64,000 nucleotides of DNA from Parapristionchus giblindavisi (taxonomy: Eukaryota > Nematoda > Chromadorea > Rhabditida > Diplogasteridae), in assembly GCA_943737045.1 (NCBI GenBank), contig CALSFV010000016.1, positions 248,001 to 312,000 on the forward strand, written 5' to 3'. The notes under the pieces are model-generated. The model was not told the origin of the DNA. It did no database searches and was given only the letters and a program-made list of their open reading frames with translations. Positions 25,444 through 39,900 of this stretch are shown one piece after another (the first letter of the stretch is position 1; each line of letters starts with the position of its first letter). The position numbers and the translations under genes were made by a program.

Positions 25444-28400
25444 TCATTCTGCTAGATCCTTCAGAATCTTGTTGTACCTGTCGTGCATGATATAGGCGAC
25501 CTAAATACGATATGTTTTTGTGTCAGTAACCGTCTAAATCAATAAATCGATAATTCATCATCTAATACCTCTTTTGGTTGACGGTCCCTCGTAAACAATC
25601 CCTTGTGGTTACCGCCAACTCGTGTTGTAGCTAGAACAGAGATCAAAGATCAGTCATGATAAAGTGGCACGATCAAAGATAAACTAAAGATAAAGATAAA
25701 CTCACTCATGTGGGTCATAAAGTCTGCGAATACCCATGACATTTCTCCTGTTATTTTCTTCTCCGCTCGCAACCGATCAAGAGCTCTGCAAGGAAGAATT
25801 TTTATTTTTTTTTTGTTTTTTTTTTAAACATTTTTTATTTCCCTCAAATATAATGGATTGCCATAGCATTGTTCGATAAGATTAGCGTTTGAAGTTATGT
25901 GGTATGATATTGAGATTGATCACATTGAACTTTTAAAAATTTGTAGATCTTTGTCTATGCAATTATGGGATAATTATAATTGGTTTAATAAACTGACTTG
26001 TGCGTAGCACGGAACACTTCTTGCTGGTACTGCGAGGAAAAGGCGAAGGATGGATCCTTTAATTGTACAATTATTGAGTTTCTCCAATACTATATTACCG
26101 CCAAGACCCCCGGAATGGATTCGGCACCGTATTCGGTGAAGATGATCGGTTTCTTGTATTTCTCGCGCCACATGGAGATGTCATAATACAGATCTTGCTC
26201 GATCTGAGAGAGATAATATAGAGAGATCAAAGATCAGAGATATCAGTAGAAAATTGTTTAAAAAATCAAAGATTATATTTCAAAGAGAGAGATCAAAGAT
26301 CAAAGTTTGACAAATACAATTTTGATTCTATTGTATGAAGAGATCGAATATCAATTCTGGATTCAGAAAGATCAAAGATCAACCTGTTCTGGCTTTACTC
26401 CCATGTCAATGTACCATCCGTAATATCGATTGATACAGATGACGTCGAGTAGATCAGACTGCAAGGTGTGATGGGTTACGGTAACAGACGGAATACGATG
26501 TATCAATCAATTTGGATACAGTAACCTAAGGTATACGGTAGTAACGATCAATACCAAGTAATCGTTCCAGTATCGTGTCTGTCCATGGACGAGCGTCACC
26601 GGTCTAGTCTTATCCAGGTCGTGCATAAGGTTGATGAGAGGCCTGGAAATGTTACCGTAATAACTCGGTTGTTGAAATCCTTGCATGATCACGAATACAA
26701 GTATAATTATGCATGATTCGAATATATTCCATGCGTGATCATGCCATTAATTGCACGAATTTTACTTGGATCATGCAAGGATTCAAACACCTGAGCAGTA
26801 CAGTTCGATATCGGTGTGGAGTCTACCGTACATGAAGTATTCACGGCCTCCTTGGTTCTTGCCAAAGGCAAAGGGTTCGTTGGATACACTCCACATGATT
26901 ACTGAAGGATGATGATAGTCACGAGTGATCATCTCCTTGATCAGTGTGGCATGTACCTGCTGGGACTTCTTCACGAACTTCCTGAAACATCAAAGATCAA
27001 AGATCAATTTCTACTAATCGATAAAGATCATACGATGGCGATACGGAAGGCACTTCAACGATGACGGCAAGACCACGTCTGTCCGCCTCAGCCATCGTCT
27101 CCTCTGCATAGGGATAGTGTGTCGTGCGGAAGCAGTTCACTCCTAGCCATTCGAATAGGGATAGATCCTGAACGGAAAGAGTACGGTATCTATTGATTGA
27201 AGGGATAAAAATTGTCTCTTCATAGTGTAATTTTTGTCTCTAATCGATCAGAGAATAGCGAAATAGTGTGTGATATGAAAAGAGCAAGAACAAAAGTTAC
27301 CTTAGCCATTATGACGCGATCGTAACTGCGTCCGCGTATCTGGAAAAGTCCACAGTTCACAGATCAGAGATCATAAAAGATCAAAGACATACCGCACTTT
27401 CTTCGTGCCATCCGACTCCCATACAGTAGAGATGCTTGCCGTTGACGTAGACCGCACTGTCATCCCAAGTGACAGATCGGAATCCGAATGACTGACGGAA
27501 AATGTCAAGATGAATGCCCGAGGCGTCACTAAGCTCAGCCTAATAATAATAGGAAATTATATTTTAAATATCTAATTATTATCCATAACATATCGAATTG
27601 TTTTCCTTAACATATCTAATTATAATATCTAATTATTATCCTTATGATAAATCAAACATAAATTTCTCATGGTTTTTTATCTGAAAGAAAAATACGGATC
27701 GAAACCTCTATTGTGTACAAGTTCGGCGCGCCCAATCCTCGTGGGTACCACAGCTTCGCTCCCTCTACTGTCCCACTTCCTTCCAGCTCTTTTGACTCGA
27801 AGACGACGTTTCCTAAAGTGTACACCACCATCGTAATCGATCACACCACCTCTCTCACCTTCTTGGTCTTTAACACGAACAATCGTCTTGACCTTCTTAC
27901 GATCCTCACCATCCACTGTGAAGGTGTAATTGAATTCGCCTGATAATCAATAATATTTTAATACCAATCAATAATCGTACCGCACCTTTGTCGTTCGTGT
28001 CTATCTTGTATTCATCGATGAAGGTATGCGGTCGGTAGAGGAGATTTACCGGACTCAATATCGATAGATAATTGATAAGCAATAAGAAAATCAACCTACC
28101 GTAAGATGCCAGCGTAGTGGAAGAAGTCGAAAGGAACTGTCCAAGTGAACGAGTTTTCAGGGAAACGAGAAATCTGAATTATCGATTGATTTCGATCAGA
28201 CGAAAAATGGATCAATAAATAAATTTTAAAAATATGTAAATAAACAAATAAGCAAATAAATAAAAATCAATACTCTCTTACATTATGCCCATCGATCATG
28301 TTGAATTCCCTGCTGTTATATTTGAATTCCGCCTGAGGTACGGTATCTAGCGACAGCGTGTTGTTGACGGCTGCAAGAGCGTGGTGTGAATTGAGAAACG

Positions 28401-29366
28401 TCGCCACCAACTACGCACCGATCATGAACTTATTGTGTCCATTTGGACTGAGTAGTTGGGTGATTTCGGCTTCGAAGGGCAGATGGCCGCCTTCGTGGCG
28501 CGTCGCCTCCTTACCGTTCACGAACTGAAATGATGAAAATGTATGTTGTAGTGTAAGCGGTGCAATTTAGGAAACGTCGCCTACGACCCTCACCACGATC
28601 GCATAGTACATCACAGAGTCCAGGCGAATAAAGACGCGATTATGAGTCAGCGCTCGAAGCGGGACATCGACTGGAAATAAATCCATAAATTAAACTGATT
28701 TTGCAACAATGAAACAAAGACATACCGTATCTCTCGTACCACACCCAACCGAGGTGGTCCCGCAACTCTATGTCACCGATTTCATTGAATGAAGAGGGCA
28801 CGGGCATTTCAGTCGCGTTCTGAGAGATCAAAGATCAGATTGGTGAAGATCAGAGATCAAGTTGTCAAAGATCAAAGATTAAACAAGTAAAGATCAAAAG
28901 GTAAAATATTTATCGTACCTTAAACTTGCTCAATGTTTCGTTCATCCACTCATTTGGCAGTCCGATATCTATGCTGTTTCTCGGTTCTCGAACGAATGTC
29001 CACATACCCTCCAGACTTTGCCGTTCGCGAATCTCATTTTCCTAAAAGTGAGGTCGTAATGAGATATTCCGATTTTACACAGTCGCATCCTCTAGTTTGT
29101 TAGCTAGTCTGTATACCAGAGTGAGACTCGGCATGGAAGTAATATGGAAGTATTAGAGATATCAACTAAATATTTTTGAAACTCTCCGCCCGGACTTCAC
29201 CTTCGTGCAGATAGGGGGAAGTTCATGTGTTATTGCGAAATTGACTGTCGTATTTTTCAATTTTTTTCTGGGGGGTATAAGTTATAACCTGCAGCGGTTG
29301 GATCGCCCATGTTGTCGAAGTCACCAGTAATATTGAGACGAATAACCGCATCTGAAACGGCCTCAT
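25444..29366 (-). CDS. GUSB: Beta-glucuronidase, glycoside hydrolase family 2
   Basis: The enzyme removes terminal glucuronic acid from glycosaminoglycans; animal homologues are lysosomal or secreted. Exons from the 5' end: 29289-29366, 28919-29041, 28726-28819, 28594-28670, 28419-28524, 28282-28370, 28100-28173, 27986-28053, 27859-27939, 27706-27812, 27393-27539, 27301-27339, 27034-27167, 26832-26981, 26555-26642, 26384-26458, 26099-26203, 25998-26056, 25706-25785, 25569-25630, 25444-25500. They give 630 residues (human 651). Exon 1 encodes a signal peptide (MRLFVSILLVTSTTWA). The sugar-binding domain has the mark DHLGWVWYERY, and the barrel has NCFRTTHYPYAEE. The acid/base Glu is about residue 441 in HPSVIMWSVSNEP, and the nucleophile Glu about 534 in KPIIFTEYGAE. 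All key residues are present, so it should be active. Phase choice picks the ATG at 29364-29366 over one farther upstream in the same frame. Confidence 0.95.
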
Positions 29367-32300
29367 AATAAAAGCTAAAAATATTAAATGCTTGGGAAGA
29401 TCATTGTAGTATCTCATCACTAGTTTCATCGTATTAAATACATATTCGTATTATTCATATTAGTAGGAACAAAAAATGAAATGCAGTGGCGTATAGAAAA
29501 AAAAGTTGATCAATGTTCAAATTTTGGGATCGAGACTGAGGTAGTGTACAGGAACCATAAGACATTAAATGATCTACCAAATGATAACTGGAATAAGAAT
29601 ACGCCATGAGAGAGTAACGGCTAAAGTAAGATAAGCGAGAGTTCAGATTTGATAATAATGACAAATATGTATGTAGATAGAGTGCAGTATCGTTTGTCAT
29701 GTGACAAAGTACAAATAAATTACTATGAGCAATGAATGTTTCCTGTATTCGCAACCAAGTTTATACACTCCAATAGGCTAATTCGAAATTATGTACAGAT
29801 GGAAACTTTATCTCTCGCAGCCTACACGAGATAGATCGAAAGAAATATTGCCTGTTCAATTAACTGAACAATCCAATTTCATTGTTTTAGATGAAGTTAA
29901 AGTGAAGGAAACTTTCGCTATTCGACCGCAAAAAAATCATCGTATGCCATTTGCAACCTTTATAGTACTTCAGTTCGATGGCAAACAGGATTCCTACTAT
30001 CAATAGAATCAGTGAGGAATCGCTCGAAGCGAAAACAGCGGAGGGTGAGGCTAGTGGTAGAGAGAATAATAGTAAAGAGAGAGTGGGTACCGAACAATAG
30101 ATGATCGTGATAAGCGAGAATTAATTGTTGCTTTTTACACACTCCAGGCGGTTGGTTCTGTGGTTGGAAAAGCCCGGTAAAAACAGTAATCAATTACAAC
30201 CAGGTGCTAACTTCGTTACTTATATTTCATTATTTTTGATGAATTGATAATTTTAAAAATTACATAAGCTAGCACGTGTTCAACTGTTTCCGATGGGAAA
30301 TCAAGGCGCGGCACACAGTATAGAATATTCCAACAATTGTTACATTGTGAGAAGTGGTACGTCAGCTAAGCTTTTTCTCCAACAATCGGTAAGACAGTGA
30401 AGTAGAGAGCAAACGTACAAGAGTACGAAAAACCAATGATCAATAGTTCACTTATTACCAATGTTTATTATGTATCCTCCACTGTAAAAACAATTTGGGA
30501 ATGCCAATACTTGTTTTACATTACGAATATTAAGATATGCATGGGTCTGAATGATGTGAGCAAGAAACATGGAAGAGAATGTCAAAGTTCAAAGATCACA
30601 TAAATCTCGAAGAATTGGATTCTGGGCGTGCCGTAGCGGTTTTATACCTCCTTCAGTGATGTCCCGGAATAGGACGTCTTAAAATATGGATCGCGATAAA
30701 ATAGTTTTGATTGACTGCAATCAGCGATTGTGCCCGTTAAAAATAAGTTGTATAGTGCTAGGGATCTATTTTGATCTGGTCCACTCACAATCATACGATA
30801 GATAGAACACATTTTCGTACGAAAAAAATGTTATTTTGAAAGTATTTTGACCACTCCCCTTTGAAATCTGTATGGACGATAGAGCATTAATTCTCAGCGC
30901 ATTTCTATGTTGAGCTGTCGCTCAGGCTTTAAAATGAAGAGAAAACAGTGTTATCTAACTGTTTCGCACGATATTTTTAAAACCCTATGCTGACGAGAGT
31001 AGTCTAGAACTCCTCTGGAGAAACTAACAGTCAGCGTAGAATAATGGTGTTTGAAAATCACGAAAGCAAAAGTAAAAGACGCGAGAGAGTGTGCGAAACG
31101 AGGAGTTTTCCCCGTTTTTATTTTCTTTCGTTTGAACAGAACAGTTCAATGGAACACTATGAGAATAGACATGAAAAGGAATAGGAAAAGAATGGTTTAT
31201 TTCGCTTAAAAAGTGATGACAATGAAAAGATTTCGAAGATGCCGATGGGAGATAGTGAAGCGGGATGACTTTTTTCTGGCGGAACGAATTTGAGGAGAAA
31301 ATCTTAAATGAAACTGCACTTGATCTTGATTCTTATAAAATTTTGGATCTTTGAACTCGTTTTTGATGACAATTCACGGTGATTACTAAAAACTTTAATA
31401 ATTATAATAAATGTTATTTTTGATGAAACTCTGAAATGCAAAATTTTATTAATAATTACAAGCTCGCCTCATTCCATAATTTTATTGATTTTCGTATTTC
31501 TGTTTATCGATAAAAACAAATAAATTATTAGTAAAAGTTGATGGCAAAAAAAAAGAATATTCTTATACAATGAGCAGAATAAAATACGAATACACGAAAC
31601 ACTTGAACATAATCTACTTTGTCATATGATTACATCATTTGAATATTATAATAGCTGATGAATCTTGAGTGTGCCTGGAAACTGAAAAGTCGTTTTATGC
31701 TGTCTTTCATACTTCATGTCTGATGATATGACATTATTTATTTAAATTCTATAACTGGTGTTATTGCAATCAGACAGTATAGTAACCACACAATCTTTAT
31801 CTTTACAATAAGACAACAATATCAATCATACAATACGTCCTCCTTATATATATATGAGCAGTCACAATATAACACAATGTTCTATAGACTGTGAAAGCAA
31901 AAACGACCGCTCAACATAGAAACTCTCTCAAATGCAATCGTCTTTCGCTTGTCTCGCTATGGAAACAAAATGGCTTGAACCAGAATACTGTGATAATAGT
32001 CAAAATATTGAGGATAGATGAATATATGACGTATGGATGAACGTATGACGTAACAACTGGTATTACCAATTTTTTTCATAGGCTTTTTTGCATGATGCTA
32101 TATAATATTTATCAATATGATGAAAAAAATAAGTTAAACATTTATTTATTTATTATTTAATTTTTCTTTTAATCTTTCCTGAACATGTTTTTCTTTAAAG
32201 GTAACGACTGCACTGATGATGTATCGATAGTAACGAAACGTCTGCAAATACATCAATTTCAATCTTCCCTCATTGCTGCCTGGTCATGCAAAGGATACGC

Positions 32301-32600
32301 ATCATCTACAAATCAATTAATTATGAAATATTTCTTTAATTTCTGGGAAATTCAAATATGTAGCTTATCACTGTCGCACCGAACCATTTTACCTTCTAAT
32401 TGTAAGTCTTCTTATCATGTTTAAATTACTCTCACAATCAGGATTCGACCATGTCAAGTGTGTTCTTCATTTGTGTCATTTATTCTCTATATCATTTCAA
32501 CCGATTCACTGTCCCCTTCAACACCAAACACTGCGTTTTATAAAGTTTATCAACAAGGGAGCGTATATTAGAGTATAATATAAAAGAAAACAACAGTATT
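29367..32600. other. Intergenic DNA; no supported gene
   Basis: AT-rich sequence between the beta-glucuronidase 5' end and the GC-box array. Short open frames (29,455-29,754 minus; 29,791-30,006 plus; 32,185-32,424 plus) show no domain or splice logic that I recognise. At 32,214-32,247, CTGATGATGTATCGATAGTA is followed by ACGAAACGTCTGC, a pattern seen at the ends of some retroelements. Confidence 0.5.
29375..29376 (-). promoter_or_regulatory. Possible trans-splice acceptor of beta-glucuronidase
   Basis: On the minus strand, AATATTTTTAG ends 8 bases before the start ATG. A pyrimidine-rich acceptor this near an initiator codon suggests spliced-leader addition and supports the chosen start over the upstream in-frame ATG. 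Confidence 0.5.
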
Positions 32601-32654
32601 GTTATCAACAAGACACACGGATAGAGATAGATAGAGTGGTGCTAAGAGAATAGA

Positions 32655-35600
32655 ATAAGGGGCGGGGCTATAGTTAGATTAGGCAGATTACATTTATACT
32701 ACTAAATAGGGGCGGAGCTACGGGGGATTTACGGTTAAAATGTGTGCGTGTGTGCATATATATAAAGACTACTTACACAATCTCATCGGGTCATATACAA
32801 TACTAGAGACTCATCGGAATCATACGAATACAAACGGAACGAACAATTATAGAGATGGTACAAAATCAATCGATAATCGATCGATAACAATAAAGTTCGG
32901 ATGTAAATTCACCGCAAAAAGCATTCACGAGGTCCAATATAGCTAACACAACCACAACGAAGATACACAATAGATGGAATTCCAAAGTTTTTTTGGGAAG
33001 TTTTCTCATATTTTCTTCTAGAATGGGGTGCAGGGCTTATGGTAGGCATTAAAGTAGGCAATAAGAGTGGTGTACCAGGTGTAAGGAGAAATAAGTGGAC
33101 GGAGAGAACCAGGGGGCGGGGCGTAACCGAGACAATGTGTGTGTGTGTAAAATGTGTGAAAGATTCGAGAGCGATAGAGGCGTGTCATCCAAAAAACCAA
33201 CAATAAACTTCTAAAAGCGCACTGCGCGATTTTAAAAAAAAAGATAAGAGAGATTATAATATGATGAAATACACAAAAAAATACTCGAGATGACCGAAAA
33301 ACGAGACAAGAAACAAACATACTCTTACACAAATTGGGTCAAAATCAATAAAAGTGGGCGGAGCTTAATATATGACAGTGACTAATACAAGTTTACCACG
33401 ACGATACAGCGCTAGCGGGAATTGAGTGATGACAAGAATTTTAAGAGAAAATTATATCAGTTGTGAAGAGATACCCACAATACTACAATTTATGAAAAAA
33501 GGAGGCAGATTCGTGTGTTTGGGAAACCATAAACAGTCTTGTGCAAGAGCGAGAGACGTAGAAAAACCTATGGTACCGTATGACCCGGAAAAGGGGCGGG
33601 GCCAACGTACCCTGGTACGATGACCAATACAGAATGAGCGGCAGCATTTGGTAGAAACAACGTTGGGGCGGGCGAAAAAGGGGCGGGGCAAATATAACAA
33701 ACAATAAAAAGATCGAAGCACTCCATAGGGAAAGATGAGATGGCGGCACTAGTACGAAAGTGGGAGCAAAATCAAAACTCAAATATGCACTTTTACAACT
33801 TTTACAAATACATTTTACGAGATACATTCAGAATTTCGATTGTGTCGAAAGATTATAGAGCATATTAAAGTGTTCCGTTAATACCAGCAATTAAACGAGA
33901 GAACTTTTTAGAAAAAAACGATGGGCAGGAGAAAAATATTGTACATGTTCTGTCTGATTGTGAGACATCTAGCGCATTTTACAATAATACAAAACCTTTA
34001 GAAGAAAAACGTTAAAGGGATAAATATAAAAGAGGCTGTTTGTGTGTTCGTCTGTACTCATACTGTGCTCTGCTCAAATGCTGCGAAAAGAAAAGAAAAC
34101 AACTCTCCTCATTTCCCACACTCCCGCCTCTTTTCCTTTCTTTTCGTGACCTTTGAACAGCACAATATTGTATCGGGCATAGTGGGCCACAAATAGCAAT
34201 CAATTCCATCATCAACAGAGAGGAAGGAAAGGTGTGTGAGAGAGACAGATAGAAGGTAGTAGATATATCATTATATATTCATTATACATATACCAATTAC
34301 AACAATAAACATTAACAACTCAGTGTATACAAATCGAAAGAGACGAAAGAGAAAGAAGGACAGAGAGAGAGACAAACACTTACAAAGAAAAATACACAGA
34401 AGAAAACAATAAAAAAGAGATTATTCTAAATAGGCACGCCCTACATCTTTCGCTTAGGAGGCAACAGTAAAAGTGGGGTCAGGAGTTTTGGTCCTAATAA
34501 GGAACCCGGGAGCTAGCCGACAACAAAGGAGGTTGGGGGGAAGTGCAAAGGGGACAGGAAGGACCCAAGGGGCGGAGCTTCGGCGAGATTACAAATTGTG
34601 CACACGAGAAACCGCTACGTAGCCGTCTACAAGAGACTAGACGAGAGATAGATAAATAGAAGCATGAGGGACAAAAAGCATAATAGATAGATTTGGGGGC
34701 GCCCGGCGCATATACATAAAGGGGAACGACACAAAAAGAAGGTCAAAACAACAGTGAAAAGGGGGCGGAGTCTAAGCGATCTGGGGTCTGATGGGGGCGG
34801 AACGGAGAGGAACACACACTGGATAAAGAAGGAAAGAGAGAGAGAGAGTAGAGGGCAGAGAGGATGAGAGAAAGAGGCAGAGGAATATAAAAAATGGTGT
34901 AAAGAAGAGAAAAAAAGGATCAACAACAATAGATTGCTTATCATATATATGAAAGAATTGGAAGAATTACGAACCAGCGTTACTCTTACATAACAATAAA
35001 CAGAAGGGGAGGGGTCAGGGGGCAGGGGCAGGGACAGGGGGAGCACGGGGACATTGGTGGGACGGGGAGGGGGCAACTAGTGCATTCGTTATATCAATTA
35101 TTTCTGGATTCGCCATCTAGGTTGATACGAGACTCTGCTCAGCATATATAATAGTAGAGTAGAGAATGATAATGAGAGGGGAAGAAGGAAAGCATGCATC
35201 TAGCACCCAAATATGGGATCAAAAGGAGGCGGGGTCTGCAGATTCAACAACAAACAACACACGGTCAAAGAGGTGAGGCGAACTGGGCAGTAGCACACAA
35301 GGCCCATGGACAGTGCCCATGAGCCGAGCGAACCGCAGAGCTCTCCAGAGAATACTGTAGGAACATTGATCGGGGTGAGTGTGAAGAAACAGCAAAATGG
35401 GTAGCGAACAAGGGGGCGGGGCTTGGATAAAACATAAAGAGCGCAACAATAATTAGGAGACACACAAGCAAGGGAGTCGCGGGGGCGGGGGTGGGTCGGG
35501 ACCAACACACACAAAAATAAGAAGAAAAAAACATAGAAGAAAAAACTACTATATGAAAGCTCAAAAGTATGTACATATGAAAAAGAAGAAAAGGAGCAAA

Positions 35601-36400
35601 AAACTGAAGAGCATATATATAAGTAGGTACTTCTCTCACTCTATGCGTGGTCTCGAATGAATTGTGATGGGGTACGGTAATAGCGAGATAGACGATGATA
35701 GATCGATCATAAACACTATAGAAATAGATAGAGAGAGAGAGTGATAATAACCAACATATATAACTCAACAACAACAAATCTATATAAGATGAGGGTAGTG
35801 GGGGACGGGGGATTCGGGGAGATAGATAAAGGGGAGAAGATAATGCATTTGTATATATATGTATGTATATATATAGCAGAGTAACGTAGAAGAAAAAAGA
35901 AAAAGCAACAAACAAGCAAAGATATACGTATATACTGTAATCGCTATAGAGATAGAACAAGGCAAAAACATCAGTGGAGCAAGAGGGAACGCGCGTTCGC
36001 CAGCTGCATTCCGCGCCTCACAAGACGCGGACGCCACGTGTTTCCTGCGTGGGGAAACGCGTGCGACAACGACGCCCCACTCTCGGCTTCGGCACTGTAA
36101 CTACAAGGGGATCAACACATTCCGGAGAATACAGAAGGTCTAAAACGTGCACAACAAATAATATAGCAATAATGATGGTGTAAGGTCGGATGGTGTATGT
36201 GTGTGTTTGGTATACGGTAGAATGAATCAATACAAACAAGCAAGGCAATCGATAGAAATGATTATATATCGGCAGAGATTGGGGTTAGACGATAAGGGGC
36301 AGGGCTTGGATGGATGGATGTACTTGTATACCATACGACTGTGTGTGTGTTCGTGTGTTCGTAAGGGACATGGTGTGAGGGAGGAGGCGGAGTCAACAAG
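32655..36400. repeat. Array of GGGGCGGRGC elements, all on the plus strand
   Basis: At least a dozen copies of GGGGCGGGGC or GGGCGGAGC/T occur, for example at 32659, 32709, 33113, 33355, 33593, 33664, 33680, 34569, 34763, 35411, 35479 and 36385, spaced 50-700 bases apart in otherwise AG-rich DNA. All have the G-rich strand up. A few more lie in the ncl-1 introns (45,910, 47,357, 52,479). On the ncl-1 sense strand they read GCCCCGCCCC, downstream of its stop codon. No gene is seen here. They may be zinc-finger (Sp/KLF-type) sites or 3' UTR elements. Confidence 0.6.
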
Positions 36401-36697
36401 CAGGCAGAGGGTTGTTAGGAGAACGACGGCGATAGGCAGGAGCATTGTGGAGGGGCCGGAGACTTGGCAGAGTGCCAAGTTCGAAAGTTGGCAGAGTGCC
36501 AAGCGCGCGATGATGATACTGGTCATAACAACAACAACACAACAACACTTCCTGGACAAAAACAGTGGCGGACGGAAGGAACGAAGAAACAAATGATGGA
36601 TTGATGGAAGGGTGTTGGGTGGAGGGAATTATATCGATCAGGAATTCAATCGATAATCGATACTCATACTTCTTCATCATCTTCATGTGTTCGCTCT

Positions 36698-36891
36698 TCA
36701 CTGAAGAGGCGCCATGGTGGTACCATTGTGGAAACGGTAGAGATAGAGACGGTAGTCCTTCGATGCGAGAACCACTGATCCATCGTCGACCAGAGCCACG
36801 TCAAAGCACTGAGCGTGCTTCACCTTCGACTCCAAGGCGCCAATCATGCCGCCATCCTAGAATCAATCAATCAATTAATAATAATAATAAT

Positions 36892-36977
<86 letters not shown>

Positions 36978-39900
36978 ATTACAGTATCCAGACAATTAAA
37001 ATCAATCAATACCTGTCCAAAGACGGTAAGGTTGAAGTTGTTGTGGTTGTCAGCGACAACGACCTCGCCCGTGGCGGTGATGCCAACCCCTGCAAAGCAA
37101 AAATCGATAAATCATGCTCAAACAACAATTACAGTAACTCAAATCAATCGATTAATAAATCTACCATACCGATGGGGTAGTTGGTGACTCCTTCACCGCC
37201 AATCTGACGCAGGAACTGTCCCTCGTACGAGAACACCTGGAAATGGAACAAATTCAAATTTTTAAAAATTCAACTTTCGCGCCAGTTCTACAATTATGGT
37301 GTAACTACCGTACCTTGATGCAATGGGCGCGGTTGTCCGAGATGAGAATCTCGCCCTTCTCCGTTGTGCACACTCCATTGGGGAACTCGAGGTAGCGAGA
37401 GCACGAGAACTTCTGTAGGATGTTACCGTACATGTCGAAGATGATCACGCGCATAACCTGCAAGGAGAAAATCAATAACGGTGAGAATGAAATCAATAAT
37501 TAACTTCGCACACTCTTCCATGTACAAGTAAAACATTCTACAACTTTATCGTAACCAAAATATTCACAATGCCCAAAACTACCGTATCCAATCCACTATT
37601 CATTACCGTACCTTGCACTCGACAACTATGATGCGGCCCTTGCCATCGACGCACACGCCACGAGGATGCTGCAGAATGTTGGCGCCAAACTTGCGCAAGA
37701 ACTGACCGTACTGGTTGTACACCTGCAAAGACAGTAAATTGACGTTAATGTTCCGTATTCGTGTACTCTAATCGTGTAACTGTACATAAAACGCCGCCGT
37801 ACCTGAATCTGATGGGTTGGGGAGCGCTCAGTGACGACGAAATCGCCAGTAGACTTGTTCACAGCCACGCTGAAAGGAGCAAATCAAATCGATAAATACA
37901 ACAAACTACCGTAATCCCCCGAAGGGGGGCCGTATTCGCGTACTCTACGTCAGTAACCGTTACAAAAGCCTCAACTCACCGGTTGGGATAGAGCAGTTGT
38001 CCATCGCGCTTGCCACACTCGCCAAACTGGAACTTGAAGCGGCCTTCCTTGTCGAACACCTGCAGCCAACATCAGCGATAAACGACGGGGTCCGTACTGG
38101 CGTACTCTAATCGCGTAACTCACCTGGATACGATGGTTGTTTGTGTCGGCCACGACAATGTCTCCCTGAGCATTGACGGCGACTCCCGATGGCTCCGTGA
38201 ACTGTCCTTCCATCACACCAAACTCTCCAAACTTGCAGTGGTAGATCATCTTCTGACGCTTGATCTGTGATCTGCAAAAAGGGGCCGTGTACTCTACGCC
38301 GGTAACTTGGTACTACCCATTTCTACCGTACCTTGGTAGTCATTAGAGGTTCACTGTCTAGAACCAAATGGCAGAAATCTCACACTTCTTTTATCACTTT
38401 TGTTTTATTAATGCCTTGTTTTATAAGTGCAATTGAATGATATCTCAATGATGAATGATATCAATGATATAATATCAATGATAATTGAATGATATCAATG
38501 ATATCTCTAATTACAATTTCCACCGTACCTGGGTGGGCAGAACACATTCTTGTCCAAGTCCATGTCGATGGGCTCGACCATACCGAGACTGGGCTCCACG
38601 GCCGATGACCACTTCTCATAGTTGCCGTAGATCGAGTCGGAGGTGGCAGAGCCAAAGGGTGTGCCGACGAGTCCTGCAAATATCGATTTATAACCAAACT
38701 GGGGCGCGTATTCGTGTACTCTTCCTCAGTAACTAAATCAAATGGTTCGTATGCAAATGAAAAAAAGCCAAATCAAATGGTTCGTATGCAAATGATTCAA
38801 AGGGTTCGTATGGTAGGTACCTATCAGAATGCATGGTTCGTATTCGTGTACTCTACGCGTGTAACCGTACCTCCTAGTGACTGGGCCGAGCTTCCGAGCA
38901 GGAGCGAGTCGGCGGGTGGGGACGGCTGCTTGGATGGCACGGGACGAGCGATGGAGATGGCAGAGGAGGAGATGGGAGGAAGAGAGGAACCAATGGCTGC
39001 CGATGATTGGACGGCTGATAGTGATGTTAGAGAGTCGAGGAATGATGAGGCCGGAGGGGTGCCACGGAGCATCTACAATCACACCAATCAATAAATAGAT
39101 CGATAAAAACTACGGTACTCTACAATACATCAATAAATCAATCACTAGTCATCGTGATACCGTAATCCTCGCACAATCAATCAATAATCAGGATACAGTA
39201 ATCATCCGATACCATAACCCCAAAGGTTACAGCTACCGTAAACTCACATCGGTTCCGGGCGCGGATGATCCCATTTGTCTGCTGGGCGGACGGCCAATGG
39301 GCGTCGGAGGCATGCCAGAGAGCGCGCTGCTCATCGCGGGCGACCTACAATAGACAATCGGTGAGTCAATTAATCGATAACTGCCGTATTGATACTGTAC
39401 CCCGTAGATACTACAGTACCCATCAATCAATAACTAATAACTATCGTACCAATCAGCGGGGTTCTCCTTGATCTGTCCGAGGACGCCGGCGAGCTTGTGG
39501 CGGGCGCCGGTCGTGTTCAGTGAGGGGAACTCAATCTGCAAATCAATCAATATTTAACACTGCTGTTCCGTATTCGTGTACTCTAATCTCGTTACTGATC
39601 AGATAACTTTATCGGTCCCTCTCATAGTGTGTGTGTGTGTATTCTCTTTCATCTTTCACTCACTCACTCAGTTGTGCATTGTCAAGAGGAGAGGTGTGGG
39701 AAAAGTGGAGAGAGGAGCGCGCACAAAAAAAGACTGCAAACTGAGACGGAGACGAGATGAGAGCGATAGGCAAGAGGAGGTAAAAGAGACCGACAGAGAG
39801 ACAGAGATGAGCAAAACTCAAACTCTCTCATCTTTCTCCCCATCTCCGTCCCGAGTGGTGATACGGAGAGATGGATGAAGGGGGAGGCGAGAGAGTGTGT

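Noticed and set aside
26707..26889. Continuation of the beta-glucuronidase exon past 26,832 into YGRLHTDIELYCS
   Set aside because: Ending the exon at 26,832 gives the only phase that joins to the next exon (PLINLMHDLDKTRPVT), as the family requires.
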